Part shown: piece after piece, positions 7,758 through 16,062 of the stretch | How positions within the stretch are numbered: the first letter of the stretch is position 1 | Layout: the number at the start of each line of letters is the position of its first letter | NCBI GenBank assembly: GCA_964483155.1 | Contig: CAZAAC010000040.1 | Coordinates: forward strand, 1-21,285 | Direction of reading: 5' to 3' | DNA from: JAAYYM01 sp964483155 | Lineage (GTDB): Bacteria; Bacillota; Clostridia; Lachnospirales; Lachnospiraceae | DNA: 21,285 nucleotides | The notes under the pieces: model-generated | Seen by the model: only the letters and a program-made list of their open reading frames with translations | What the model was told of the DNA's origin: nothing | Database searches by the model: none | Translations under genes and position numbers: made by a program

Positions 7758-7813
7758 ACGAGAGAAGCTAAAATCAAAGTTTATCTTTGATTTTGATAAG
7801 TCACCTCTCTCGT
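7758..7813 (-). ncRNA. Structured leader of araD, candidate cis-acting RNA
   Basis: Two nested inverted repeats lie between the araD promoter and gene. The inner stem is a perfect 10-bp pairing of 7785-7794 with 7770-7779 around a 5-nt loop. The outer arms are 8 bp (7806-7813 and 7758-7765), asymmetrically spaced from the inner stem. The downstream outer arm, read in RNA as CUUCUCUC, could also pair with the araD ribosome binding site GAGAGAGG at 7737-7730 using one G-U pair. The likely start near 7807 would drop most of the upstream outer arm from the short transcript but keep it in read-through from araB. No known riboswitch class is recognised. Confidence 0.4.
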
Positions 7814-7842
7814 AGTATAGCATAAGCAAGTATCAGTTTCAA
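7814..7842 (-). promoter_or_regulatory. Promoter of araD-tkt operon
   Basis: On the minus strand a -35 box TTGAAA (7842-7837), a 17-bp spacer and a -10 box TATACT (7819-7814) preceded by TGC make a strong extended -10 promoter, about 85 nt before araD. No good copy of the operator seen at araA overlaps it, so araD and tkt may be controlled differently from araAB. An ATCAGTTT/AAACTGAT inverted repeat (7832-7839 and 7864-7871) covers the -35 box and could be a protein site. Confidence 0.75.
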
Positions 7843-7883
7843 TAATTAGTTTAATCAATAAACAAACTGATTGTATTAGATTT

Positions 7884-7900
7884 TTGTTCACAATGAACAA
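7884..7900. repeat. Hairpin immediately after araB
   Basis: Seven-base arms TTGTTCA and TGAACAA with a 3-nt loop lie directly after the araB stop codon. On the minus strand no U-tract follows, so it is not a convincing terminator for araB and some read-through into araD is expected. It may stabilise the 3' end of the araAB message. On the plus strand TTTTTATT follows, so it could stop antisense transcription. Confidence 0.4.
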
Positions 7901-7906
7901 TTTTTA

Positions 7907-9505
7907 TTATTTAATGTTATCAATGGCTGCGCGCTCAATAGGAAGACCCTTTATATAGCGCTTAATAAATATATCAAATCCTTCCACATCTTTAGCATCT
8001 GGGTCTATTTTCGAACCGCTTTCTTTTGCGAACACTCTATTGGCAAGATAATTGTCCAGTGTTTCATCGTCTTTCTTATTTATCATATAAGACGCCAGTA
8101 AAGCAATTCCCCATGCGCCTCCTTCACCAGCTGTTTCCATAACAGAAACTGGGGCGTTTATGGCAGCTGCCATAATTCTCTGACCAACTTCTTTTGTCTT
8201 AAAGAAGCCTCCATGACCAAAAATTTCATCTACCTTTATACCTTCTTCTTTAAGTAAAATATCCAAGCCAGTTTTTAATGCACCTAGCGAAGTAAAAATA
8301 TTTACACGCATAAAATTAGCAAGATTAAACTTACTTTCCGGCGTACGGACAAACAAAGGCCGACCTTCTTCAAACCCTGTAATATGCTCTCCCGACAAAT
8401 AATTATAAGCCAACAATCCTCCGCAGTTTACATCTCCTTCTAGTGCTTTTTTGTAGAGGGTTTCAAATAAACTATTCATATCAACCTTCATGCCAAAGCT
8501 TTCCGCAAATTCTTTAAAAATATTGACCCAAGCATTCAAATCCGATGTGCAATTATTACAATGAACCATTGCCACAAGATTTCCCGTTGGCGTTGTTACA
8601 AGATCTATTGCATCATACACTTTTGATAAATCTTTTTCTAAAACAATCATTGCAAACACTGACGTTCCAGCAGATACATTACCGGTACGTACTGCTACGC
8701 TATTCGTTGCCGCCATACCTGTTCCTGCATCACCTTCCGGCGGGCACATAGGTATTCCTGGTTTTAATATTCCTGACACATCAAGGAGTTTTGCGCCTTC
8801 TTCCGTCAAAACACCTGCATTCTCACCTGCCAATAAAACTTTTGGCAAAATATCTTTAAGTTTCCATGAAAGACTCCTTGAAGCATTCATTTCATCAAAT
8901 TTCTGTATCATACCTTCGTTAAAATTTTTAGTTTTAATATCAATGGGAAACATACCAGAAGCTTCTCCAATACCCATTACTTTTTTTCCTGATAATTTGT
9001 AGTGAATATAGCCTGCCAAGGTAGTCTGAAAATCAATATCATTTATATGTTTTTCTTGATTCAAAATCGCTTGGTAGAGATGCGCAATACTCCACCTCTG
9101 TGGAATATGATAATCAAAAGCCTTCGTTAATTCCTCAGAAGCCTGCTCTGTAATAGTATTTCTCCATGTACGGAAAGGAACTAAAAGTTCTTCTTCTTTA
9201 TCAAACACCATGTACCCATGCATCATGGCACTAAAACCAATTGCACTAAGAGACTCAATTGCAATACCATATTGTTGTTTGACATCTTCTGATAATTTTT
9301 TATAACAATCCTGCAGACCTAGCCATATACCATCTAAGCTATATGTCCAAATATTATCAACATAACTGTTTTCCCAATCATGCGCGCCAGAAGCAATCGG
9401 CACATTATTTTCATCTACTAAAACAGCTTTAATTCTAGTAGATCCAAACTCTATACCGAGTACTGCTTTCCCCGCCTCAATTGTACTTCTTGCATCTAAG
9501 TTCAT
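7907..9505 (-). CDS. araB: FGGY family carbohydrate kinase, probable L-ribulokinase
   Basis: A 532-residue FGGY kinase. The N-terminal phosphate loop is VLGIEFGSTRIKAVLVDE, followed by GFSAMMHGYMVFD and RTWRNT in the sugar-binding domain. EGDAGTGMAATNSVAVRTGNVSAGTS marks the second half, and HGGFFKTKEVGQRIMA with ETAGEGGAWGIALLA forms the C-terminal ATP region (about residues 430-475). The sequence resembles the xylulokinase-like (COG1070) branch rather than classic E. coli AraB. Such kinases serve as ribulokinase in several clostridial and Bacteroides arabinose clusters. Its place 21 bp after araA and upstream of araD supports L-ribulose as substrate, but xylulokinase activity cannot be excluded. 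The ATG at 9505 follows GAGGAGGG. Confidence 0.85.
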   Translation of the reverse strand: MNLDARSTIEAGKAVLGIEFGSTRIKAVLVDENNVPIASGAHDWENSYVDNIWTYSLDGIWLGLQDCYKKLSEDVKQQYGIAIESLSAIGFSAMMHGYMVFDKEEELLVPFRTWRNTITEQASEELTKAFDYHIPQRWSIAHLYQAILNQEKHINDIDFQTTLAGYIHYKLSGKKVMGIGEASGMFPIDIKTKNFNEGMIQKFDEMNASRSLSWKLKDILPKVLLAGENAGVLTEEGAKLLDVSGILKPGIPMCPPEGDAGTGMAATNSVAVRTGNVSAGTSVFAMIVLEKDLSKVYDAIDLVTTPTGNLVAMVHCNNCTSDLNAWVNIFKEFAESFGMKVDMNSLFETLYKKALEGDVNCGGLLAYNYLSGEHITGFEEGRPLFVRTPESKFNLANFMRVNIFTSLGALKTGLDILLKEEGIKVDEIFGHGGFFKTKEVGQRIMAAAINAPVSVMETAGEGGAWGIALLASYMINKKDDETLDNYLANRVFAKESGSKIDPDAKDVEGFDIFIKRYIKGLPIERAAIDNIK

Positions 9506-9526
9506 TGTAAACCCTCCTCGTTGATT

Positions 9527-11023
9527 TTATCGATAAACTGCCTCATTCCATTTCAATTCATTCTTCAAAGTTCTAATATTAGTGTCTTTATCAATGATAA
9601 CACTTTCAATTCCTTTTACAGCCGCCCATTCTGCCATTTGCTCAACTGTTAAATCATAAGAAAATGCTGTGTGATGTGCGCCGCCTGCCAATATCCAAGC
9701 TTCAGCTCCCACTTTAAGATTCGGTTGTGGTGTCCAAAATGCTGTGGCTACAGGCAATTTAGGCATTGATTTTTCTACTTTTTTGCAATCTACAGCATTA
9801 ATAATTAGTCTGAATCTATTTCCAAGATCAATTAATGAAGTTGCAATTGCAGGTCCTTCCTTAGACGTAAATACAAGGCGTGCTGGGTCTTCTCTATTTC
9901 CCATAGAAAGTGGACAAACTCTTATTCCTACTTTTCCCTCTGCAACTGAAGGACAAACTTCCAACATATGGGCCTGCAAAATCCCTTCCTTGCCAGGAAC
10001 AAAATTATATGTATAATCTTCCATAAAGGATGTTCCTTTAGCGCTCGAAATTCCTGCTGCCATAATTTTCATTAATCGAACCATGGCGGCTGTCTTCCAG
10101 TCACCCTCTCCGCCAAATCCATATCCCTTTTCCATTAGTCTTTGAATTGCAAGGCCAGGAAGTTGTTGTAACCCTCCCAAATCACCAAAATGCGTTACTA
10201 TTGCCTGATAATTTTTCTCTTCAAGAAATTTCTCGAATCCTATTTCTATTCCTGCCTGTATTTCAACATGTTTTCTGAATTCTGCCATATCTCTGCCGTC
10301 TGTCAGTATTTCATATTTACTATAATATTCGTCTGTCAATGCACTGATCTCGCCCACTGTTACATCTTTTACATATTTTACGATTTCGTCTACAGGATAA
10401 GCATCAACTTCCCAACCAAATTTAATCTGTGCCTCAACCTTATCACCGTCTGTTACTGCAACATTTCTCATATTGTCAGCAATACGAACAACTCTAATAT
10501 GAGATGACTCCATAACCCCAATCGCTGTGCGCATCCATCCAGCAATCTCTTCTTGCACCATCTGGTTATTCCAGTGTCCAACAACAATCTTTCTTTCAAT
10601 ACCCATGCGGCTTACAATATGGCCATACTCTCTATCACCGTGTGCTGATTGATTTTCATTCATAAAATCCATATCAATTGTATCATAAGGAATCTCTTCA
10701 TTAAATTGTGTATGTAAATGACATAGCGGTTTTCTGAATTCCTGCAAGCCAAGTATCCATGATTTGGCAGGTGAAAATGTATGCATCCATGTAATAACGC
10801 CGGCGCAATCCTCATCTACATTTGCTTCATTAAAAGTTTTTCTAATTAACTCATTTGTAATTAATGTTGGTTTCCAAATTACCTCAAATGGTAATATACC
10901 AGACTTATTTAATTCATTTACAATAATCTGAGAATGCTTTGCTACATTTGCCAAGCAATCCTCTCCGTATAAATCCTGCGAACCTGTACAAAACCAAAAT
11001 TTATATGCTTTCCCTGTTTTCAC
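9527..11023 (-). CDS. araA: L-arabinose isomerase
   Basis: A 498-residue enzyme converting L-arabinose to L-ribulose in the cytoplasm, about the usual length. Manganese ligands expected from E. coli AraA are present: Glu306 in GFGGEGDWKTAA, Glu335 in TSFMEDYTYNF, His352 in QAHMLEVCP and the His450/451 pair in AGGAHHTAFS. The opening FWFCTGSQDLYGE is also diagnostic. Translation starts at a GTG (11023), 8 nt after an AGGAGGA ribosome binding site, with no better ATG nearby. It is the first gene of the araAB transcript and is read from a promoter covered by two likely AraR operators. Confidence 0.97.
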   Translation of the reverse strand: MKTGKAYKFWFCTGSQDLYGEDCLANVAKHSQIIVNELNKSGILPFEVIWKPTLITNELIRKTFNEANVDEDCAGVITWMHTFSPAKSWILGLQEFRKPLCHLHTQFNEEIPYDTIDMDFMNENQSAHGDREYGHIVSRMGIERKIVVGHWNNQMVQEEIAGWMRTAIGVMESSHIRVVRIADNMRNVAVTDGDKVEAQIKFGWEVDAYPVDEIVKYVKDVTVGEISALTDEYYSKYEILTDGRDMAEFRKHVEIQAGIEIGFEKFLEEKNYQAIVTHFGDLGGLQQLPGLAIQRLMEKGYGFGGEGDWKTAAMVRLMKIMAAGISSAKGTSFMEDYTYNFVPGKEGILQAHMLEVCPSVAEGKVGIRVCPLSMGNREDPARLVFTSKEGPAIATSLIDLGNRFRLIINAVDCKKVEKSMPKLPVATAFWTPQPNLKVGAEAWILAGGAHHTAFSYDLTVEQMAEWAAVKGIESVIIDKDTNIRTLKNELKWNEAVYR

Positions 11024-11082
11024 TTTGAAATCCTCCTATTAATTAATTTTGCTAATGTGACCTAATTGTCCCACTGTATTAT

Positions 11083-11119
11083 ATTATACAACTTGTATGG
11101 TTATATGGACAAGTTGTAC
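11083..11119 (-). promoter_or_regulatory. araA promoter with paired AraR operators
   Basis: On the minus strand a -35 box TTGTCC (11112-11107), an 18-bp spacer and a -10 box TATAAT (11088-11083) precede araA. Two near-identical 13-bp palindromes overlap them. O1 at 11086-11098 is ATACAACTTGTAT, perfect around its central base. O2 at 11107-11119 reads GGACAAGTTGTAC, imperfect at the outer pairs. Their centres (11092 and 11113) are 21 bp apart, two helical turns. O2 and the -35 box lie within the end of araR. They resemble the TTGTACGTACAA core known for Bacillus AraR, and AraR is encoded next door. Confidence 0.8.
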
Positions 11120-12219
11120 TTTCTTTTTATACAGGAATCTCTAATAATTAGTTCTGGCTTCACAATTCTTTCCACTTTACTGTCTATATCATCTATTCCA
11201 TGTATCTTCTCAAGTAACAGTTCTGCCACCATCTCTCCAATTTTTTCTTGCGGATGCGATATCGTTGTTAGTTTTACTGGTCCATTTTCCGCTATCATTG
11301 AATTATCATATCCCGTAACTGAAATGTCCTCTGGCACTTTTATATTATATGTTTCTAGGGCTTTTATTACTTCAACTGCCACCTGGTCATTATAACAAAC
11401 AATAGCATCCATCTCCATTTTGCTCTCCACGAATTGCTTAACCATAGCTGCTGGTTTTTTTCCTCTATCTTCTGTGTGAAATAAAATCACACTATCCGGA
11501 TTATAAAACATTCCTGCTTCGTTTAGTGCTTTAATATAACCTTTATGTCGAGCTGTACCCTGACAGTCATCTATTTTAAATATTCCAATGATATGTCTAT
11601 GCCCAAGTTCTATCAAGTATTTTGTCAAGAGATATGTGCCTTCGACATCATCCATCACAATATTTGGTTTGTTTTTCATTTGTGGATAAGTACCTTGTAA
11701 AAATACATATGGTGTTTTTATCATATCCAATGCCTCATACTGATTCATATGTTTACAAAATATTTCACTTTTACTTGGTTCAATAATCAATCCATCTATA
11801 TTTTTTGTCATGATATCTTCAAGTGCTTTTGCCTCATTTTTCTGACTATTTCCTGTGTTTTTTAGAATAATGCTATAGCCCTCTCGTGTCATAACATAAT
11901 CAATTCCTTGTATAACACGCGGAAAAATGTAATCCGAAATATAGGTTGTGATAACTGCAATATTATGTGAGGCACCACGGCTGTTTTTCCGTGCTCTTCC
12001 CATGCAAAATGTACCTTTCCCATGAATTGCCTCAAGAAATCCTTCATTTTCCAGAATAGATAATGCCTTTCTGACTGTGTGTCTGCTGATTTTGAACTTT
12101 GTTGCAAGTTCATTCTCTGATGGTATTTTTTCTCCCGTCTTTATTTTGCCTGACAATATATCTTGTTTTAAGTTATCCATCAGCACATAGTATTTTGCTT
12201 TTCCTGCTTCCTGCACCAT
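11101..12219 (-). CDS. araR: AraR-type arabinose repressor (GntR head, LacI-like sensor)
   Basis: A 372-residue chimeric regulator. Residues about 8-75 form a GntR winged helix (KIPSENELATKFKISRHTVRKALS, then LEAIHGKGTFC). From about residue 85 the protein is a LacI/GalR-type sugar-binding domain, with NIAVITTYISDYIFPRVIQG at its start and ISVTGYDNSMIAENGP near its end. This combination is the hallmark of Bacillus AraR, which leaves DNA when L-arabinose binds. It is the last gene of the sensor operon, 15 bp after the MglB-like gene, and its 3' end overlaps the araA operators, so it can repress araAB directly. The ATG at 12219 follows AGGAGA. No terminator separates it from araA. Confidence 0.9.
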   Translation of the reverse strand: MVQEAGKAKYYVLMDNLKQDILSGKIKTGEKIPSENELATKFKISRHTVRKALSILENEGFLEAIHGKGTFCMGRARKNSRGASHNIAVITTYISDYIFPRVIQGIDYVMTREGYSIILKNTGNSQKNEAKALEDIMTKNIDGLIIEPSKSEIFCKHMNQYEALDMIKTPYVFLQGTYPQMKNKPNIVMDDVEGTYLLTKYLIELGHRHIIGIFKIDDCQGTARHKGYIKALNEAGMFYNPDSVILFHTEDRGKKPAAMVKQFVESKMEMDAIVCYNDQVAVEVIKALETYNIKVPEDISVTGYDNSMIAENGPVKLTTISHPQEKIGEMVAELLLEKIHGIDDIDSKVERIVKPELIIRDSCIKRKYNLSI

Positions 12220-12234
12220 ATTAATTTTCTCCTC

Positions 12235-13287
12235 TTAATCTTCCCTGATAATAATGTACTGCTGTGCATTCTCATAAGTTATAATTTTATATGGTAAATA
12301 TATGTATTTCTCATTTGTAAGTTTCATGTCGTCCGGAAATGCTTCCTTCCTGCCACAGGCATATGCTATTTTCATGATAGCCTCTGCTTGTCCTTTATAA
12401 TCATTATAAACAGTCCCTGCCATTTTTTTTGTTTTAACCATTTCAAGCGCTTCTTCTGTACCATTTACGCCAACAATAAGTGGCCATTTTTTGAACTTAT
12501 AGTATTCCAGCGCATCAATTGCCCCAAGTGCCATATCATCATCATTGGCAAATATGACTTCTATTTGATTGGAATATTTTTTAAGAAGAGCATTCATCTT
12601 AGTCATTGCCTGTGCCCTATTCCAATTTGCTATTTCATCTCCTAGTTTTTTAACCTCATATCCTTCTTCAACTACATAGCCTATAGAGCTCTGTGTCCTG
12701 ACAAGCGCATCCTGATGCCCCGCTTCTCCCTCTAGCATCACATATTGAATCTCCCCATCACCACTTCTATCTATTGCTCCAAAATCTTTCTTCAATTCAT
12801 CTACTACTATCTTTCCCTGCATTTCACCTGATTGTTGTGCAATAGCTCCTACATAGTATAATCTGTCCCATCGTTCCAAATCTTCTTCTACAAGTTCTCG
12901 GTTAAAAAAAACAACTGGCATATCTACACTTTTGGCTTTATCAATAATCACTGTTGCATCCGTTCTATCTACTAGATTGACACAGGCAACATCATATCCC
13001 TGGTCTGCAAATCGTGCGATTTGATCATTTTGCGTCAATTGACTTTGTCCTGCACTAACCACATCAATCATTATTGTTATTCCAGTTTCTCTTTCTTTTG
13101 TCTTGCTCCATTCTTTTAACTCAGAAACCATGTCTGAAATAAAAGTATCGTATTCATCATAAATACTAACACCTATCTTAATACTGTTTTTTTCTTCTTG
13201 TTTCTGCTTCACAAGTCCAAATCCATTTTCACAACCTGAAAGCAGTATGATAAGTATCATTGCTAGTAAAATTATTCTCTTTTTCAT
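12235..13287 (-). CDS. MglB-like galactose/glucose-binding lipoprotein
   Basis: A 350-residue periplasmic-type binding protein with an N-terminal lipoprotein signal (lipobox LLSGC, Cys19). Compared with E. coli MglB from memory, most sugar ligands are kept: Asp47, Asn129, His191, Asp193, Arg197, Trp222 and Asn295 match D14, N91, H152, D154, R158, W183 and N256. The calcium loop is also kept (DRSGDGEIQ, with Glu243 for E205). Two ligands differ: N211 is Asp249 and D236 is Asn275. I chose the ATG at 13287, preceded by GGGAGGAAAG, over one 24 bp upstream. It lies between a second binding-protein gene and araR, without any mgl permease or ATPase, so a sensory role is as likely as transport. Confidence 0.85.
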   Translation of the reverse strand: MKKRIILLAMILIILLSGCENGFGLVKQKQEEKNSIKIGVSIYDEYDTFISDMVSELKEWSKTKERETGITIMIDVVSAGQSQLTQNDQIARFADQGYDVACVNLVDRTDATVIIDKAKSVDMPVVFFNRELVEEDLERWDRLYYVGAIAQQSGEMQGKIVVDELKKDFGAIDRSGDGEIQYVMLEGEAGHQDALVRTQSSIGYVVEEGYEVKKLGDEIANWNRAQAMTKMNALLKKYSNQIEVIFANDDDMALGAIDALEYYKFKKWPLIVGVNGTEEALEMVKTKKMAGTVYNDYKGQAEAIMKIAYACGRKEAFPDDMKLTNEKYIYLPYKIITYENAQQYIIIRED

Positions 13288-13311
13288 AGTCTTTCCTCCC
13301 GTAGTACACAA

Positions 13312-14280
13312 CTACTTAACAAACGGAAATAGCATTTTTTGATTTTCTGCAGTATACATATCCTCCTTTGTAACTGCTCGGAATTCTATCAACGATTGTA
13401 ATTCTTCTTCACTCATATTTACTGCACCTAACACTTCCTGCATTCCTAAATATCCAATACTAAATTCATTTTGATATACCAGTTCGGTAATTGTATCACT
13501 GTCCAGATTAGAAACCGCTTTATCTGTGTTCCCTATTCCATAGATTTTAACGCTTTTATTTAGATTTAATACTGCATCAACAATCCCCTCTGTTGCAGTA
13601 TTATCAAGTGCAACAACAATATCAACCGCTTCCTCTGTTAATTCTCGTTGTAGATAAAGCATAGAATCAATACTCTTTTCATTTTCATTTCTCTTCCATA
13701 ATACGATTCTATCCTCATGTTCCGCAAATGTCTCACAAAATCCTTCATATCGCTCTACAACACTATCTCTCTGCTCATTGTCATATATAATTGCCACCTT
13801 GACTTTAGGGTCTTCATTTTCCAAAATATGTCTAGCAAGAAGACTACCCATCTCAAAGTTATCTGATGAGATACATTTATATTTTGCATTTTCCATGATT
13901 CCTGTCTCTACCATAATAATTGGGATTTTACTCTCAAGATGATTAAGATAAGGCCTCAATTCTTCACTATTGCAAACTGCAATCATAATTGCACTTGCAC
14001 CGTTATTAATTTCTCTGTTAATTAAACCAATCTGCTCACCTGCATCATTATCTCCTGACATAGTGACTATACTCACCTCTGCCCCTAGGTCTTTGGCTGC
14101 TCGCTCAGCTCCCTGACTAAGATTTTCCCATTGCTCGGAACTATTTCCGTATATTATTACAGAAACATTTCTTATTTCTTTGATTTCTGGTTCTGTCATC
14201 ATAGAATAATACACCCAAAACAAACCTAGAATTATTACTAAAATTAGTGACACAATCAAAAGGCTTCTTGTTGTCTTCAT
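13312..14280 (-). CDS. Membrane-anchored sugar-binding protein, probable sensor partner
   Basis: A 322-residue protein of the RbsB/periplasmic-binding type-1 fold. The N-terminal helix (about residues 6-27, LLIVSLILVIILGLFWVYYS) has no lipobox cysteine and no good cleavage site, so it probably stays as a membrane anchor. The binding-protein core shows NGASAIMIAVCNSEELRPYL, KIPIIMVETG and IVVALDNTATEGIVDAVL. Its start overlaps the histidine kinase stop codon by 4 bp (ATGA), indicating tight coupling to that gene. The arrangement recalls XylFII, the membrane-tethered binding protein that activates LytS in Clostridium beijerinckii, and AraP of Geobacillus. The ligand cannot be read from sequence. 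Confidence 0.8.
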   Translation of the reverse strand: MKTTRSLLIVSLILVIILGLFWVYYSMMTEPEIKEIRNVSVIIYGNSSEQWENLSQGAERAAKDLGAEVSIVTMSGDNDAGEQIGLINREINNGASAIMIAVCNSEELRPYLNHLESKIPIIMVETGIMENAKYKCISSDNFEMGSLLARHILENEDPKVKVAIIYDNEQRDSVVERYEGFCETFAEHEDRIVLWKRNENEKSIDSMLYLQRELTEEAVDIVVALDNTATEGIVDAVLNLNKSVKIYGIGNTDKAVSNLDSDTITELVYQNEFSIGYLGMQEVLGAVNMSEEELQSLIEFRAVTKEDMYTAENQKMLFPFVK

Positions 14281-16061
14281 CCCTTTTTTTCCTCCTTTGT
14301 GTCCCTCATATATATTCTCGGTAAATGTATCGTTACGACTGTCCCTTCATCTAATTCACTTTTAATTGAAAGACCATAATCACCCTTAAAATATAACTTA
14401 ATCCGCTGATCAATATTACGTAAGCCAATGCCCGATCCTCTTTTATGAGCGCGTGTATCATCCGTCAATAGTAATTCTATTGTGTCTTTTGGAATACCCA
14501 TACCATTATCCGACACTTCAATAAATACTTCGGAATCCTTCTCATATCCCCGAAGTGTTATTTCTCCATCACCATCCATATGTTCAACCCCATAATATAT
14601 GGCGTTTTCAAGAATTGGTTGTACAATTAACTTTATCGTACAACAATCTTCAATGTTTGGATCTACGTCAATATTTATATTAAATTTATTTTTATACCTT
14701 ACTTTCTGAATTTCTAAATAATATTTGGCATGCGCAATTTCATCACGGATAGAAATAACATTTTTCCCTTTGCTTAGGCTAATGCGAAACAAACTTGCTA
14801 GTGCAGTGACCATAGAAATCGCTTCTTGATAACGCTCACTTTCGACCATCCATACGACAGAATCTAGTGTATTATATAAAAAATGTGGATTAATCTGTGA
14901 TTGCAAGGCATCCAATGCACTTTTTCGTTTTTCCTGCTGTTCTGTCACCATCTCATCCATAAGTTTACGCATCTGGTTGACCATTGATGTAATTGTTCTT
15001 CCTAAGTGACGAATTTCATGTGTTCCTCCAATATAAATATCCATATCCAGATTACCATCTTCAAGATACTTAATAGAGTTTTCCAGTTTTCTAATAGGCC
15101 CAGTCACTTTTGATGAAATAAATATATTACCAAATAGAATTAGAACTATTGTAACAACCCCAACCATCACTGTGAAAAAACGAATCTGATTTAAATTAAT
15201 TGCAAATTCCTTGACTGGTGTTACACTGACCAGCTTCCAGCCCGTATAACCAACCGTTTTTATAATAACAACTCTCTCTTCCCCGTTAAATCTTTCTATA
15301 TGACTTCCGTCTTCATAGTCAGCAGCTTCCAGATTATTTTCTTCTACAAGATTTGAGTAGATTGCTTGTTGGTTTGGATGATATATGATTTCTCCACTTT
15401 GATCCATTAAATACATATATCCATTTCCTTTTTCATTTGCCTTTGAAAGAAGCTGTTCAATTCCGTTAAAATTCATATCAACAAGCAATACACCTCTTCG
15501 AATTCGTCCAATATTTGTTAGTTCCACAGAACGCGATAAAGATACCACCCAATAATATCGGTAATTACTATTTTCAAACAAGTTCTGCACATGTGGTGTA
15601 GAAAAATGTAAATTCTCAATCTCTTTGTTTGCTTGAATAAACCAATCTTTTGACGTAATATCAATACTCTCTTTTCTTGTCGCAACAGGGGCTGCTGCCA
15701 TAACGGCACCATCCTCTGTGACACAAACAATACTAACAAGATTATCCTTATTTGATTCATATAAAAGATTCATTTCTGTATTAAGTGGATAATAAGTAAG
15801 ATCACGGTTTTTTATGACACTATAATACATAGTGTCAGAAATACTCATCATGCTACGGATATACGTGTTTAAATTCCAACTCGCCTGATCAAGCAACTGC
15901 TTATTGCTTTCAATAGCCATATTCTTAGAATTGTCTGCAAACTGCGTATAAAGAACAATACCCATAAAACTCATGGCAACTATAGCAACTGCCGTAAATG
16001 AAATAGATATAATTAATTGTATGCTTCTTTTTTTATAAGCCTTCGCCAATCTGCTGCTCAT
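14277..16061 (-). CDS. Sensor histidine kinase, YesM/LytS type, with Cache domain
   Basis: A 594-residue membrane sensor kinase. A transmembrane helix at about residues 14-38 is followed by a roughly 250-residue extracellular double-Cache-like domain, a second helix at about 295-316, a HAMP segment to about 370, and the His_kinase domain with His393 in QSQINPHFLYNTLD. The ATPase domain has the N box QPILENAIYYGVEH, DNGMGIP and GSGIGLRNIDQR. I start it at the ATG at 16061, which lies 1 base after the regulator stop codon and follows GGGAAGA. A frame opening 96 bp further upstream lies inside the regulator gene and adds no membrane or domain sequence. It probably phosphorylates the neighbouring response regulator. 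Confidence 0.9.
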   Translation of the reverse strand: MSSRLAKAYKKRSIQLIISISFTAVAIVAMSFMGIVLYTQFADNSKNMAIESNKQLLDQASWNLNTYIRSMMSISDTMYYSVIKNRDLTYYPLNTEMNLLYESNKDNLVSIVCVTEDGAVMAAAPVATRKESIDITSKDWFIQANKEIENLHFSTPHVQNLFENSNYRYYWVVSLSRSVELTNIGRIRRGVLLVDMNFNGIEQLLSKANEKGNGYMYLMDQSGEIIYHPNQQAIYSNLVEENNLEAADYEDGSHIERFNGEERVVIIKTVGYTGWKLVSVTPVKEFAINLNQIRFFTVMVGVVTIVLILFGNIFISSKVTGPIRKLENSIKYLEDGNLDMDIYIGGTHEIRHLGRTITSMVNQMRKLMDEMVTEQQEKRKSALDALQSQINPHFLYNTLDSVVWMVESERYQEAISMVTALASLFRISLSKGKNVISIRDEIAHAKYYLEIQKVRYKNKFNINIDVDPNIEDCCTIKLIVQPILENAIYYGVEHMDGDGEITLRGYEKDSEVFIEVSDNGMGIPKDTIELLLTDDTRAHKRGSGIGLRNIDQRIKLYFKGDYGLSIKSELDEGTVVTIHLPRIYMRDTKEEKKG

Positions 16062-16062
16062 T

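Noticed and set aside
11066..11395. Plus-strand open frame of about 109 codons over the 3' end of araR
   Set aside because: It lies antisense to a well-supported gene, shows no recognisable domain and lacks a ribosome binding site. The same holds for the other plus-strand frames of 60-111 codons, for example at 10190-10507 and 20278-20613.
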